From Actinobacillus porcitonsillarum (GTDB lineage: Bacteria; Pseudomonadota; Gammaproteobacteria; Enterobacterales; Pasteurellaceae), in contig NZ_CP029206.1 of assembly GCF_003101015.1 (NCBI RefSeq), positions 930,001 to 994,000 of the forward strand: 64,000 bases of DNA, given 5' to 3'. The notes under the pieces are model-generated. The model did not search any database. It was not told the DNA's origin and saw only the letters and a program-made list of their open reading frames with translations. Position 1 is the stretch's first letter. Each line of letters opens with the position of its first letter. Positions 18,599 through 30,678 of the stretch are shown here, in pieces. A program made the translations under genes and the position numbers.

Positions 18599-19684
18599 TT
18601 ATAACGGAGTGATAATTCCTTCTTTAACTTCAAACGATGAATCAGTTTGGTGTTCTTGCCATTGCATTTGATTTAGTTGTTCTTTTGTGATTGCTGTCAC
18701 AAACACTTGTGAATGGCTCTTTCGTAAGCGTTGAGAGAGGAGCTCACGTTTTGTAGGGTCAAGTTCTGATGCAAAATCATCCACTAAAAAGAGGCATTGG
18801 CGTGCTTTTTGTGTCATTAAAAATTCGCCTTGTGCTAAGCGTAGCGCACACATCAATAATTTTAATTGTCCTCGAGAAAGTACATCCTCAACAGGTAATC
18901 CATTTGCTTTAATCCGTAAATCAGCTTTTTGCGGCCCCATCATCGTATAGCCCAAATTCTGATCTCGTTCAAAGCCTTGAGCAAGAATATCTGCGTAATC
19001 GGCTCCTTTTTCCCAGCCTTGATAGAACGAAATTTGAATGTCTAGCTCCGGTAAAAAGAAACGGCAAGTTTTATCAATTTCAGGCAAGATCGCTTCGACA
19101 TAAGCGGCTCGCATTTGGCTTACTTTTTCAGCTAGCTTGGCTAATTCAATATCCCACGCTTTTAATTCAAAATAACTGCGTACTTGATGTAACGCCGCAT
19201 TACGTTGTTTAAGTAAACGTTTAAGATTAACCCAATCGCTATAAAATTCGGTATGTTGATGAAACAGCCCCCAATCTAAAAAAGCTCGACGATAGCTTGG
19301 GCCATCATTTAATAGCGTAAGTCCTTCAGGGGTGATGACCTGCATTGGTAATAATTGCGCAAGATCGGCAATTTTATTGCCATCTTCGCCATTAATTTTA
19401 AGCGTGGTTTCACCGGAACGCTGTTTTTGAATGCCCACAGACCAACTATGTTGCGCTTCCTCAATCTTTCCGTGTAGCACAAAATGATCCGCATCATGAT
19501 GAATAATGCGATTGCTAATATGGCTTTTAAATGATCGCCCATGACCAAGGTAGAAAATACTTTCTAACAGGCTCGTTTTTCCGCTGCCGTTTGCACCAAT
19601 AATAAAATTAAACTGTGGGCTGAGTGTTAAATCAACAGCTTGGAGATTACGAAAATTTTGAACGATAAGACGAGATAAAGGCAT
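18599..19684 (-). CDS. recF: DNA replication and repair protein RecF
   Basis: RecF is an SMC-like ATPase of the RecFOR pathway that loads RecA at single-strand gaps. The 361-aa protein has Walker A GANGSGKTSLLE (about residues 30-41), the signature DVLSRGQLKLLMCALRLAQ and Walker B FLVDDFASELD. Length and start (MPLSRLIVQNFRNL) are typical. It is the third gene of the conserved dnaA-dnaN-recF cluster. Confidence 0.97.
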   Translation of the reverse strand: MPLSRLIVQNFRNLQAVDLTLSPQFNFIIGANGSGKTSLLESIFYLGHGRSFKSHISNRIIHHDADHFVLHGKIEEAQHSWSVGIQKQRSGETTLKINGEDGNKIADLAQLLPMQVITPEGLTLLNDGPSYRRAFLDWGLFHQHTEFYSDWVNLKRLLKQRNAALHQVRSYFELKAWDIELAKLAEKVSQMRAAYVEAILPEIDKTCRFFLPELDIQISFYQGWEKGADYADILAQGFERDQNLGYTMMGPQKADLRIKANGLPVEDVLSRGQLKLLMCALRLAQGEFLMTQKARQCLFLVDDFASELDPTKRELLSQRLRKSHSQVFVTAITKEQLNQMQWQEHQTDSSFEVKEGIITPL

Positions 19685-19757
19685 GGTAGAGTATAGAATT
19701 TAAGGTAGAAAAGTAAGAGAAGGCTATAAATTTTCATTTATAACCTTCTTTAACGAA

Positions 19758-20861
19758 TTATAAACGCATTGGCATAATCACGTATTCAGCGGTGTTGTTA
19801 TCGCAATCTTCAATTAAGCAACTTGAGCTTGCATCAACTAAGCTAAAACGGACACGTTCGCATTTTAGGGTATTCAATACATCTAACACATAGCTGACAT
19901 TAAATCCCACTTCCATTGCCGGGCTTTGATAAGCGACATCAATAATTTCTTCCGCTTCTTCTTGTTCAGGGTTATTTGCGGTAATTTTTAGAATATTGTC
20001 GCTTAATGATAAGCGAACACCACGGAATTTTTCGTTTGATAAAATAGCCGCTCGCATTAACGCACGTTTTAATGTTTCTGTATCGGCTTCAAGAATACGA
20101 TCCGCATTACGTGGTAGAACACGGCGGTAATCTGGGAAGCGACCATCAATCAGTTTAGATGTAAACACAATGCCATTCATGGAAATACGAATATTACTTG
20201 AACCGATTTCTAAACGTACGATATCGTGGCTTGTAGAAACTAAACGTGATAATTCTAGTACTGCTTTACGAGGCACAATCACCGAATGTGAGGCTAACTC
20301 TTGAGTCAATGCCATCGTACAAACAGCAAGACGGTGGCCATCTGTTGCGACCGTACGCAATAGGTTTCCTTCGGTTTCAAATTTCATACCGTTTAAGAAA
20401 TAGCGTGCATCTTGGTTCGCCATTGAGAATTGTGTTGCGTCAATGAGGCGAGCCAAAGTGGATTGCTCAATACTGAAATCGACCTCAGGTGTCCAATCCA
20501 TTAAGTTTGGATAATCACTTGCCGGTAATGTTGCAAGACTGAACTTACTCCGTCCGGCTTTAATTACCGCTTTATCTGCCTCAAATGCAATCGAGATCAC
20601 ACTATCATCAGGCAAACTTTTCGCAATATCTAAAAATTTCTTTGCCGGAATGGTAAATTTTTCAGAAAAATTGACCGCTTGTGCTAATTGCGCTTGGGTG
20701 GTCAGTTCAACTTCTAAATCGGTTCCCGTCATGGAAAGACGTTCGCCTTCTACTTCAAGTAAAAGATTACCAATGACAGGCAAGGTCGGACGGCTTGCAA
20801 GCACACCGCACACTTGTTGCAATGGTCTAAGTAATTGTTCTCTGGTAATAGTAAATAACAT
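19758..20861 (-). CDS. dnaN: DNA polymerase III sliding clamp (beta subunit)
   Basis: The ring-shaped dimeric processivity clamp of DNA polymerase III. The 367-aa protein has the three-domain clamp organisation, the conserved start MLFTITREQLLRPLQQV and the C-terminal YVIMPMRL. It lies 8 bp downstream of dnaA and probably shares its promoter. The clamp is also the partner of Hda, whose clamp-binding motif is visible at 319-333. Confidence 0.98.
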   Translation of the reverse strand: MLFTITREQLLRPLQQVCGVLASRPTLPVIGNLLLEVEGERLSMTGTDLEVELTTQAQLAQAVNFSEKFTIPAKKFLDIAKSLPDDSVISIAFEADKAVIKAGRSKFSLATLPASDYPNLMDWTPEVDFSIEQSTLARLIDATQFSMANQDARYFLNGMKFETEGNLLRTVATDGHRLAVCTMALTQELASHSVIVPRKAVLELSRLVSTSHDIVRLEIGSSNIRISMNGIVFTSKLIDGRFPDYRRVLPRNADRILEADTETLKRALMRAAILSNEKFRGVRLSLSDNILKITANNPEQEEAEEIIDVAYQSPAMEVGFNVSYVLDVLNTLKCERVRFSLVDASSSCLIEDCDNNTAEYVIMPMRL

Positions 20862-20869
20862 AGCCGTTC

Positions 20870-22210
20870 CTATGATGATAATTTGCGTGTTAAATTTGTA
20901 TAATCTTCTTGAATGGTACTTTCTGTTTCACGTAATTCGCTGATGGTTTTACAAGCATGCATCACAGTGGTGTGATCACGACCGCCAAATTCTCGACCAA
21001 TTTCCGGTAAACTATGGTTTGTGAGCTCTTTGGCTAACGCCATTGCCATTTGTCTTGGACGGGCAATGGTTCTTGTCCGGCTTTTCGATTTAATATCGGT
21101 TAGTTTGATATTGTAATACTCTGCCACCACTCGCTGAATATTCTCAATGGTAATCAATTGATCGTAAGAAGCAAACATATCTCGGAGCGTTTCACGCACC
21201 GCATCAACGGTAATCGGTCTGTGGGTTAATTTTTGCCACGCAATCACACGATTTAATGCACCTTCCAATTCACGCACGTGAGTACGCAGCTTTTGCCCCA
21301 TCAAATAGGTCGCCTCTTCCGAAATATCCGCACCGCGCTCTTCGGCTTTCTTGCGCAAAATTGCAACGCGCGTTTCCAACTCAGGCGGTTCGATAGTTGA
21401 GCTAATTCCCCAGCTAAGGCGAGATTTAATTGCATCATCAATGCGTTCAATGTTTTTTGGGAACACATTGGAGGTTAAAACAATCTGCTTTTTCTGTTCA
21501 AAAAGCGCATTAAACAGATGTAAAAACTCTTCCTGAACTTTCGGTTTATCGGCTAAAAATTGGATATCGTCAATCATTAGCACGTCTAAAGAACGATAGA
21601 ATTTTTTGAGTTTATCCGCTTCATTACTGTTTGTATTGATCGCTTTTAAAATATCACGATAAAAACGTTCAGAGTGAATATATAACACACGTAAACTCGG
21701 ATCTTTTTTCTGTAATGCATTACCGATAGCATGGAGTAAATGCGTTTTCCCTAAACCTGTGCTGGCATAAAGTGAGAACGGATTACAATGGCTCTCGCCC
21801 AAATCACTCACCACTTGCTGAGCGACTGCTTTGGCTAATTGGTTAGATCGCCCTTGCACGAAGTTATCGAAACGTTGCGTTGGGTCGATGCCGCTTCTAA
21901 AAGTTGGCGTCCCTATGTTTTCCCCTGAAACTGTAGGCGCAGATACGGATCTTTCTGCTTGTTCAGAAGGGCGGATCCCGATACGGGTTGAAACCACAAG
22001 TTGATCGTTTCGAGATAAGAAACGAGCAAGATCGATGATTTCAGCCAGAAAATGATCTTTTACGTGCTTTTCCACAAATGGATTTTGAGCGTAAAGTGTG
22101 AGTTCACCATTTGAAAAACTTGGCTGTAACGGACGTAACCAGATGTTATATTCTGTATCTGAAACTTTTGTTTTTAAATGGCTAAGACAATCAGTCCAAA
22201 GAGAAGACAC
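20870..22210 (-). CDS. dnaA: Chromosomal replication initiator protein DnaA
   Basis: DnaA binds DnaA boxes at oriC and opens the duplex. The 446-aa protein has the N-terminal helicase/DiaA-interaction domain, a variable linker (about 85-105), the AAA+ domain with Walker A STGLGKTHLLHA and Walker B VLMIDDIQFL, and a C-terminal domain IV with the signature GREFGGRDHTTVMHACKTI. It heads the dnaA-dnaN-recF operon. I saw no cluster of consensus DnaA boxes (TTATCCACA) in the 170 bp upstream, so this locus need not be the origin. Confidence 0.98.
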   Translation of the reverse strand: MSSLWTDCLSHLKTKVSDTEYNIWLRPLQPSFSNGELTLYAQNPFVEKHVKDHFLAEIIDLARFLSRNDQLVVSTRIGIRPSEQAERSVSAPTVSGENIGTPTFRSGIDPTQRFDNFVQGRSNQLAKAVAQQVVSDLGESHCNPFSLYASTGLGKTHLLHAIGNALQKKDPSLRVLYIHSERFYRDILKAINTNSNEADKLKKFYRSLDVLMIDDIQFLADKPKVQEEFLHLFNALFEQKKQIVLTSNVFPKNIERIDDAIKSRLSWGISSTIEPPELETRVAILRKKAEERGADISEEATYLMGQKLRTHVRELEGALNRVIAWQKLTHRPITVDAVRETLRDMFASYDQLITIENIQRVVAEYYNIKLTDIKSKSRTRTIARPRQMAMALAKELTNHSLPEIGREFGGRDHTTVMHACKTISELRETESTIQEDYTNLTRKLSS

Positions 22211-22380
22211 GTTTTACTCCCAAAAAGTTGTGAAAAGGTTGTCTATAATACCTTAAAATCTTGTGGAAATCTTGCAAATTTTCAGGAAAAAATCACCGCT
22301 TGTTTTTATTCAAGCAATTTGAAGAAAAATCCGCTATAATTTGCCCTATTTACGTCCATTGAACAGATATTAAGAGAACA

Positions 22381-23463
22381 ATGAAAGATTCTATTATCAA
22401 TAAATTAGAAAGTTTAAGTGAGCGCCACGAAGAGTTACAGGCTCTATTAGGCGATGCAACGATCATTAATGATCAAGATAAATTCCGTGCTTATTCAAAA
22501 GAGTATGCACAACTTGAAGAAGTGGTTAGCACCTTCAACCGTTGGAAAAAGCTCCATAGCGACATTGAAGAAGCACAAATTTTGCTTGATGATCCGGACA
22601 TGAAAGATATGGCAGCCGAAGAGATCGAAGCAAATAAAGCCGAGATCGAGCAACTTGAGCAAAATTTACAAATTTTATTACTACCAAAAGATCCGAATGA
22701 TGAGTATAACTGCTTCCTTGAAATCCGTGCCGGAACAGGTGGTGATGAAGCGGGTATTTTCGCAGGCGATTTATATCGTATGTACAGCCGCTACGCAGAA
22801 GGCAAACGCTGGAGAATCGAAGAGTTAAGCGCTAACGAAAGCGAACAAGGCGGATATAAAGAGATTATCGTCAAAATCAGCGGCGAAGGTGTTTACGGAC
22901 AGCTCAAATTTGAGTCGGGCGGTCATCGTGTACAACGTGTACCAAAAACCGAATCGCAAGGGCGTATTCACACTTCTGCTTGTACGGTTGCAGTAATGCC
23001 TGAATTACCGGAAAGTGAAATGCCGGAAATCAACCCAGCAGATTTGCGTATTGATACTTACCGCTCATCGGGCGCTGGCGGTCAGCACGTTAATACCACC
23101 GACTCTGCGGTGCGTATCACCCACATTCCGACAGGCATTGTGGTGGAGTGCCAAGACGAACGTTCACAACACAAAAATAAAGCCAAAGCCCTTGCTGTAC
23201 TTGCATCACGCATTGTTCAAGTTGAGAAAGAAAAACAAGCTCAAGAGCAAGCGGATACTCGCCGTAACCTACTTGGCTCAGGCGACCGTTCGGACAAAAT
23301 CCGTACTTATAACTACCCACAAGGTCGTGTAACGGATCACCGTATCAACTTAACTGTTTACCGTTTAGACGAAGTGATGAATGGTAAAATTGATGAGTTA
23401 ATTCAGCCGATTATTACCGAATATCAAGCGGATCAGTTGGCAGCGTTGTCTGATCAAAACTAA
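22381..23463 (+). CDS. prfA: Peptide chain release factor 1
   Basis: RF1 terminates translation at UAA and UAG. The 360-aa protein has the catalytic GGQ motif in [17 protein letters not shown] (about residue 235) and the usual N-terminal coiled region and domain 2. It is divergent from dnaA; a TATAAT lies about 45 bp upstream of the start. It opens the conserved prfA-prmC-sirB1-kdsA segment, although here a terminator and a lipoprotein gene intervene before prmC. PrmC methylates the GGQ glutamine of this protein. Confidence 0.97.
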   Translation: MKDSIINKLESLSERHEELQALLGDATIINDQDKFRAYSKEYAQLEEVVSTFNRWKKLHSDIEEAQILLDDPDMKDMAAEEIEANKAEIEQLEQNLQILLLPKDPNDEYNCFLEIRAGTGGDEAGIFAGDLYRMYSRYAEGKRWRIEELSANESEQGGYKEIIVKISGEGVYGQLKFESGGHRVQRVPKTESQGRIHTSACTVAVMPELPESEMPEINPADLRIDTYRSSGAGGQHVNTTDSAVRITHIPTGIVVECQDERSQHKNKAKALAVLASRIVQVEKEKQAQEQADTRRNLLGSGDRSDKIRTYNYPQGRVTDHRINLTVYRLDEVMNGKIDELIQPIITEYQADQLAALSDQN

Positions 23464-23469
23464 GATTAT

Positions 23470-23513
23470 AGCGGTTATTTTTGGCAAAATTTTTGTGAAA
23501 ATAACCGCTTATT
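23470..23513 (+). terminator. Terminator after prfA
   Basis: AGCGGTTATTTT (23470-23481) pairs perfectly with AAAATAACCGCT (23498-23509), followed by T-rich DNA. Both arms contain the AGCGGT uptake-signal core in inverted orientation. Confidence 0.75.
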
Positions 23514-23536
23514 TATCATAAAACAAAGAGAATCTT

Positions 23537-24085
23537 ATGAAAAAACTGCTTCTTGTAGCATTTGCAACATTTTTAGCTTCTTGTTCAACATTTCAATTTC
23601 CTTCAACATCTAAAACTGAAACAGAATCGACCTCGCAAATAAGTCGTAAACAATTTATTGGAAATTGGCAATGTGAAATGGATGGTGGAAAAATCGGCAC
23701 ATCAAATAAAGTGAAACTGAGTGAGGATGGGCATGCCGGTTATTTAGGGTTAATTACCATGCCAAAAGAAGATCCCCTTTTCCAATATAAAGTAAAACGT
23801 CAAGGAACTTGGTCTTTTGCGGATAATACGCTTTTCTATATTTTTACGCAAAGTAGTGTAGAACGCGCTCATACATCTGAAATGTTGCGTAAAATTAAGA
23901 CGAGCAAAGAGCTAAATGCAACGGAAAATGAGTATTTTGCAGCAGTAAAATCACAAATGACGAAAGCAGATCAAAAGCCAATTTCGTTAGCTGTAAGCGA
24001 TTTTACGGCGCAATCTTTTGCGATTAAGCAAACGGTGGCAGAAACGGCTCGTACAGGTCGTTGTGTAAGAGTGGCTTCACATTAA
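23537..24085 (+). CDS. Putative lipoprotein of unknown function
   Basis: The 182-aa product has a lipoprotein signal peptide with lipobox LASC (cysteine 16), so it should be lipid-anchored in the envelope. After a Ser/Thr-rich linker (17-36) there is a domain starting FIGNWQCEMDGG with beta-rich character (YLGLITMPKEDPLFQYKVKRQGTWSF), reminiscent of lipocalin-like or META-type small beta domains. I do not recognise the family. Its stop codon overlaps the prmC start (TAATG), so it is translationally linked to prmC. A terminator separates it from prfA. Confidence 0.8.
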   Translation: MKKLLLVAFATFLASCSTFQFPSTSKTETESTSQISRKQFIGNWQCEMDGGKIGTSNKVKLSEDGHAGYLGLITMPKEDPLFQYKVKRQGTWSFADNTLFYIFTQSSVERAHTSEMLRKIKTSKELNATENEYFAAVKSQMTKADQKPISLAVSDFTAQSFAIKQTVAETARTGRCVRVASH

Positions 24086-24953
24086 TGAATTATGCCCAAT
24101 GGCTTCGTTATGCGGAGCAAAGACTACTTGAGAATATTGAGCAAGATCCTTTTCTTAATGTAAAAGTTGATGCCAACATTCTATTACAAGCGGTCACAAA
24201 GCGTTCGAAATCTGCAATTTTTGCATTTAGTGAAACGGTACTCAGCGAAGCAGAATTAACCGAACTAAACGCATTATTGGCTCGCCGTGCAAAAGGCGAA
24301 CCGATAGCATACATTTTGGGCGAAAAAGAATTTTGGTCGTTACCTTTGGCGGTTTCAACAGCAACGCTTATCCCCCGTCCTGATACAGAATGTTTAGTGG
24401 AAGTCGCACTCGAATGGGCATACAAGCGGTTAAATTCTCAAGAAACATTGCACATTTTGGATTTGGGGACAGGAACAGGGGCTATTGCTTTAGCCTTAGC
24501 CAGTGAATTGGGCGAAAAAGCCCAAATTATTGGCGTGGATAAACAAGCCGAAGCCGTGCAGTTGGCGGAACAAAATCGCCAAAAATTAGGCTTTGAGCAG
24601 GTTTGTTTTTTACAGAGTGATTGGTTTAGTGTCCTTGAAAATCACTGTTTTGACCTTATTGTAAGTAATCCTCCCTATATTGATAAAGATGATGAAAATC
24701 TCACAAAAGGCGATGTGCGTTTTGAACCCTTAACCGCCTTAGTTGCCGAACAGCATGGTTTGAGTGATCTGCAAAAAATTATTGAAAATGCACCGCTTTA
24801 TCTGGCTAAACAGGGGGCATTAATGCTTGAGCATGGCTGGCAACAAGCGGCTGATGTGCAGCAGATTTTCAAACAAAATCAATGGGATAAAATTGAAACT
24901 TTTAAAGACTACGGCAATCAAGACAGGATTACCAAAGCAGAGAGATTAAGCTA

Positions 24954-24954
<1 letters not shown>
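24085..24954 (+). CDS. prmC: Release factor glutamine methyltransferase PrmC
   Basis: PrmC (HemK) N5-methylates the glutamine of the GGQ motif in RF1 and RF2. I chose the ATG at 24085, which overlaps the previous stop codon by one base and gives the typical N-terminus. The 289-aa protein has an N-terminal helical domain, SAM-binding motif ILDLGTGTGAIALALA (about residue 123) and the catalytic NPPY motif (IVSNPPYID). It overlaps sirB1 by one base. prfA lies just upstream. Confidence 0.96.
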
Positions 24955-26739
<1,785 letters not shown>

Positions 26740-26765
26740 TCAATTAAAAGGTATTATGATTAAGA

Positions 26766-26800
26766 TTGTAGAAGGGAATTTCTCTTCTACAATTTTTTTA
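26766..26800 (+). terminator. Terminator after kdsA
   Basis: TTGTAGAAG (26766-26774) pairs with CTTCTACAA (26784-26792), followed by a T run. Confidence 0.85.
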
Positions 26801-26895
26801 TCAATTCGCAAATTTCACGTTGCTTTTTCCATAGAAATCTTGTATTTATTCAAGGTATTCAACACAACATCATTTTATTTTTTAGGAGTAACACA

Positions 26896-28011
26896 ATGCA
26901 GAATGTTGGTTTTATCGGTTGGCGTGGTATGGTTGGTTCCGTACTGATGGATCGTATGGTTCAAGAAAACGACTTTTCAAACATTAACCCAGTCTTTTTT
27001 ACCACTTCACAAGCGGGTCAAAAAGCCCCCGTTTTTGCAGGTAAAGATGCCGGTACTTTAAAAGATGCTTTTGATATTGAAGCATTAAAACAACTGGACA
27101 TTATCGTAACCTGTCAAGGTGGCGATTATACTAATGAAGTGTATCCAAAGTTAAAAGCAACAGGTTGGAACGGTTATTGGATTGATGCAGCATCTGCATT
27201 ACGTATGGAAAAAGATGCAATTATCGTTTTAGACCCAGTAAACCAACACGTGATCGATGAAGGTTTAAAAAACGGCATTAAAACGTTCGTTGGCGGTAAC
27301 TGTACCGTAAGTTTAATGTTAATGGCAATCGGTGGTCTTTTCGAGAAAGATTTAGTGGAATGGATTTCTGTTGCGACTTACCAAGCAGCTTCAGGTGCGG
27401 GCGCAAAAAATATGCGTGAACTACTTTCACAAATGGGCGAATTAGAAGATGCCGTGAAAGCAGAACTTGCTGATCCGGCTTCTTCAATCTTAGAAATTGA
27501 ACGCAAAGTAACAGCGAAAATGCGTGCAGAAGACTTCCCAACAGCAAACTTTGGCGCACCACTTGGCGGCAGCTTAATTCCTTGGATTGATAAATTATTA
27601 CCGGAAACAGGACAAACCAAAGAAGAGTGGAAAGGTTATGCTGAGACCAACAAAATTTTAGGTTTAAGCGAAAACCCAATTCCTGTGGATGGTTTATGTG
27701 TGCGTATCGGTGCATTACGTTGCCACAGCCAAGCGTTCACGATTAAACTCAAAAAAGATATTCCATTAGCGGAAATTGAACAAATCATTGCAAGCCACAA
27801 TGAATGGGTAAAAGTGATTCCAAACGACAAAGAAACCACATTACGTGAATTAACCCCAGCGAAAGTCACTGGCACCTTAAGCGTACCGGTTGGTCGTTTA
27901 CGTAAATTAGCAATGGGACCAGAGTATTTGGCAGCCTTTACCGTAGGCGACCAATTATTATGGGGCGCAGCAGAGCCTGTACGCCGTATTTTGGTTCAAT
28001 TAACGAAGTAA
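26896..28011 (+). CDS. asd: Aspartate-semialdehyde dehydrogenase
   Basis: Reduces aspartyl phosphate to aspartate semialdehyde, the branch point to lysine/diaminopimelate, threonine and methionine. The 371-aa protein has an N-terminal nucleotide-binding motif ([14 protein letters not shown]), catalytic cysteine in [15 protein letters not shown] (about residue 136) and the H-bearing [12 protein letters not shown]. It is preceded by AGGAG and is monocistronic. I saw no riboswitch in the 156 bp upstream. Confidence 0.97.
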   Translation: MQNVGFIGWRGMVGSVLMDRMVQENDFSNINPVFFTTSQAGQKAPVFAGKDAGTLKDAFDIEALKQLDIIVTCQGGDYTNEVYPKLKATGWNGYWIDAASALRMEKDAIIVLDPVNQHVIDEGLKNGIKTFVGGNCTVSLMLMAIGGLFEKDLVEWISVATYQAASGAGAKNMRELLSQMGELEDAVKAELADPASSILEIERKVTAKMRAEDFPTANFGAPLGGSLIPWIDKLLPETGQTKEEWKGYAETNKILGLSENPIPVDGLCVRIGALRCHSQAFTIKLKKDIPLAEIEQIIASHNEWVKVIPNDKETTLRELTPAKVTGTLSVPVGRLRKLAMGPEYLAAFTVGDQLLWGAAEPVRRILVQLTK

Positions 28012-28022
28012 TCATTTAATGT

Positions 28023-28059
28023 AAAAAGCCACTGAGTTTTTATACTTGGTGGCTTTTTT
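28023..28059. terminator. Bidirectional terminator between asd and the convergent membrane protein gene
   Basis: AAAAAGCCAC (28023-28032) pairs with GTGGCTTTTT (28049-28058). It has A-rich and T-rich flanks that suit both directions. Confidence 0.8.
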
Positions 28060-28077
28060 CCTATAATACCAAATTAA

Positions 28078-30030
28078 TTAAACCGGCAAAATCAAACTCA
28101 ATGGTTTTTGTTTAACGATTTGCCATACACATTTTACAATGTTTCTCCAGCTGTCTATTTCCGCTCCAAGAGAACGCAATGCTAAAGAGAGGGTAAGTGA
28201 GAAACTTACCACTAAATTGACGACTCCAATAAGTAAAACGAAGCTAAGACTTTGTAAAAATAAGCTAAGAGGCAACTCTCCGCTTATTACTGCATAACCG
28301 ACATTAGCTGACGAAAAGGCAATATGGCGGATATCTAGCGGTAAATTTAGTAGATAGCCAACGACACTTGTCAAACCTAATAGCATACCAAAACCGAGAT
28401 TTCCCATAATTGAACCAAAATTTTGGTGCATATATTCTGCCAGACGCAAGCGGTAATTTTCAGGTAATATTTTGCGTAATAATGGATGATTTTGTAATCG
28501 CATACGAGTATTCAAATAATTTGCTCGGTTGTCAAAATAGCCTGAAATAAGCCCTGAACAGAATAACCATACTCCAGCAATTGCGGCAAACCAAAGGGTT
28601 CCACCCAATGGATCAATACTATGAAGTTGGTAGTTAATTTGTTCGGTCGTCAATAAAGGGGCTTGGGAGTAGGCTTGATAACCTAGAGCGATTAATGAAG
28701 CTACTGTCATTGCCACAAACACATTTCCGATTACTGCAATACTTTGAGAACGAAATACATCAACTAAGAGTTGAGCTAGTTTCATATTAACCGCTCGACC
28801 TTGAGGATTTTTCCCAACAAAGTCAGCAAAACGGGCAGCCGTCATCGCAGGTTGTTTGGTGGCAACGGTAAAATGCAACATAAAAATGAGGGTAAAACCA
28901 ATGCCGTAATTTAAACCCTCAGCAATACCTTTCCAGACTTTATCTTCAATAATTTCACCTAGATAAATTTTAAAAAGCGCCATAAAAGCAATCAGTACAC
29001 CAGCCCCAGCAGCAGAAGAAAACATCGCCCAGTATTCGCTTTTAGAGCGTGTAATATAGTGCTCACCATGATCGCTTGTATTTTGTGTAATGCTTTTTGC
29101 TAGCATACTAACACTTTGTTTCCAAAGCTTGGATACGCTATGTTGATCCGCTGAAGCGATAGCCAGATTCCCTGTGAGTAAGAGGATTCTTCGAGGTAGG
29201 AATCGATTAGAAGCAAAAACGTCCATTAACATAGCGAGGCGATCTAGTGTTTGTTCTAATCGCTCCAATAAATAAGCAACATTGAGAGAAGAACCCATTG
29301 CAGCGCCTTTCTTTTTTAAGCGCTCAATCAATTCTTTACTCTGTGTAAACATGACTTGTAGATGCGCTTCATCAAAAGGTTGATTTTTTCGTCGTGCCTC
29401 TATCCATAAGCTAACTTCACGTTGTAAGGCAACAAAAGGGCTATCAGCATCAATCAAACTTGGGTCGAGCCGCATGAGTTCAGGCTCCATTTCCTCTGCG
29501 GCAATCCAAATAGCCAGCATTTTGATCGCAAACAAACCTTCGGCACGCAAATGATGCTTAACCCATTCACGTTCTTGAACCGTTGCATAGCGGCTTAATA
29601 ATTTAAGTAAATTACCCCAATAATGAAGCGGAATATTATTCAACCAGTTTGAGTCATTTTTGTCGTTAAAGAGAAGAAAGAAAATATCGCGCAAATCTTT
29701 CACATCTCGCACAGCAGGATTAAGTTTTTCGTACAAACGTGTACGAAATTCTCGCCCAAACCCATCTCGACTTAAAATACCATTGCTGATCAAGAGGGGA
29801 TATAAACGTGTATTACATAACCAGCGACATAACTGTGATGAAAGTTGCTGAGTAAGCGCTTTATTCTGCTTTAAGGTTTTAATTAAAAAATAGAGTTGTT
29901 CTGTACGTTGATTATTGTGTCTTACCCAATAACAAAAGCCATTGAGAAGAGCAAAGATATCATTTTGTGTGAGTTTTTCTTCGATAAATATGAGGATTTC
30001 GTGTTGTGATAATGTTCTTTCTTTCGTCAA
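28078..30030 (-). CDS. Polytopic membrane protein of the so-called site-specific recombinase (Gcr-like) family
   Basis: A 650-aa protein resembling the family annotated in databases as site-specific recombinase (Pfam SpecificRecomb, Neisseria Gcr). The N-terminal half (1-330) is soluble and helical. The C-terminal half has about six hydrophobic membrane segments (for example AAGAGVLIAFMALFKIYL, GIGFTLIFMLHFTV, NVFVAMTVASLIALGY, WFAAIAGVWLFCSGLI). I see no tyrosine- or serine-recombinase active-site motif. The family name therefore looks doubtful for this protein. It stands alone, divergent from nudB. Confidence 0.75.
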   Translation of the reverse strand: MTKERTLSQHEILIFIEEKLTQNDIFALLNGFCYWVRHNNQRTEQLYFLIKTLKQNKALTQQLSSQLCRWLCNTRLYPLLISNGILSRDGFGREFRTRLYEKLNPAVRDVKDLRDIFFLLFNDKNDSNWLNNIPLHYWGNLLKLLSRYATVQEREWVKHHLRAEGLFAIKMLAIWIAAEEMEPELMRLDPSLIDADSPFVALQREVSLWIEARRKNQPFDEAHLQVMFTQSKELIERLKKKGAAMGSSLNVAYLLERLEQTLDRLAMLMDVFASNRFLPRRILLLTGNLAIASADQHSVSKLWKQSVSMLAKSITQNTSDHGEHYITRSKSEYWAMFSSAAGAGVLIAFMALFKIYLGEIIEDKVWKGIAEGLNYGIGFTLIFMLHFTVATKQPAMTAARFADFVGKNPQGRAVNMKLAQLLVDVFRSQSIAVIGNVFVAMTVASLIALGYQAYSQAPLLTTEQINYQLHSIDPLGGTLWFAAIAGVWLFCSGLISGYFDNRANYLNTRMRLQNHPLLRKILPENYRLRLAEYMHQNFGSIMGNLGFGMLLGLTSVVGYLLNLPLDIRHIAFSSANVGYAVISGELPLSLFLQSLSFVLLIGVVNLVVSFSLTLSLALRSLGAEIDSWRNIVKCVWQIVKQKPLSLILPV

Positions 30031-30226
30031 AATATCTTGTCCTTATTTGTCATCATTATAAAAAGCAAAAACGATAGAAATACGTTAAATATCTCTACCG
30101 TTTGATACTATTCTATCATTTTTTGCGTATTTTGTGAAATTGTCTAGAAAAACATCATCTTCTAACACGCTATTGGTTGTGAATTTAGTATAAAATAAGC
30201 GAGGTTTTAGTAAGATAATATTGAAT

Positions 30227-30664
30227 ATGAACTATAAAAATCCTTATTCTGTACTCGTTGTTATTTATGCAAAAAATACAGGGCGTGTGTTGATGCTTCA
30301 ACGAAATGATGATCCATATTTTTGGCAATCAGTAACAGGGTCAATTGAAGTTGGGGAAGAACCTTATCACACGGCATTACGAGAAGTGTTAGAAGAGACG
30401 GGAATTGATATTATTGAGCAAAATTTATCCCTTTATGATTGCAATTATCGTGTGAAGTTTGAGATTTTTCCACAATTTCGCTATAAATATGCCCCTGAAA
30501 TTACGTATAATACGGAACATTGGTTTTTATTAGGGGTGCCTGATGAGATCGAGCCCGTATTGACGGAGCATTTAGCATATCAATGGCTTTCGGTAAGTGA
30601 GGCGGTAGCATTAACGAAGTCGCCAAATAATGCCGAGGCAATTGCAAAATATTTGGCGGAATAG
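30227..30664 (+). CDS. nudB: Dihydroneopterin triphosphate diphosphatase NudB (Nudix)
   Basis: A Nudix hydrolase that removes pyrophosphate from dihydroneopterin triphosphate in folate synthesis. The Nudix box reads [23 protein letters not shown] (about residues 37-59). The flanking [14 protein letters not shown] and ITYNTEHWF match NudB. I chose the ATG at 30227; an in-frame TTG six bases earlier is possible. The gene lies ahead of yebC and ruvC, as in enterobacteria, here with a repeat element and a lipoprotein gene inserted. Confidence 0.92.
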   Translation: MNYKNPYSVLVVIYAKNTGRVLMLQRNDDPYFWQSVTGSIEVGEEPYHTALREVLEETGIDIIEQNLSLYDCNYRVKFEIFPQFRYKYAPEITYNTEHWFLLGVPDEIEPVLTEHLAYQWLSVSEAVALTKSPNNAEAIAKYLAE

Positions 30665-30678
30665 ACCGCTTGCGTATT

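Noticed and set aside
20246..22380. Replication origin next to dnaA
   Set aside because: The dnaA upstream region (22211-22380) has no cluster of consensus DnaA boxes and no AT-rich repeat array. The dnaA-dnaN-recF order alone does not show an origin, and in related genomes oriC lies elsewhere.
27278..27715. 145-residue frame on the minus strand inside asd
   Set aside because: It is entirely antisense to asd and matches no recognisable protein; asd itself is complete and typical.
28078..30030. Integrase marking a genomic island
   Set aside because: Despite the family name, this is a membrane protein without recombinase motifs; the flanking genes are ordinary chromosomal genes and there are no attachment-site repeats.
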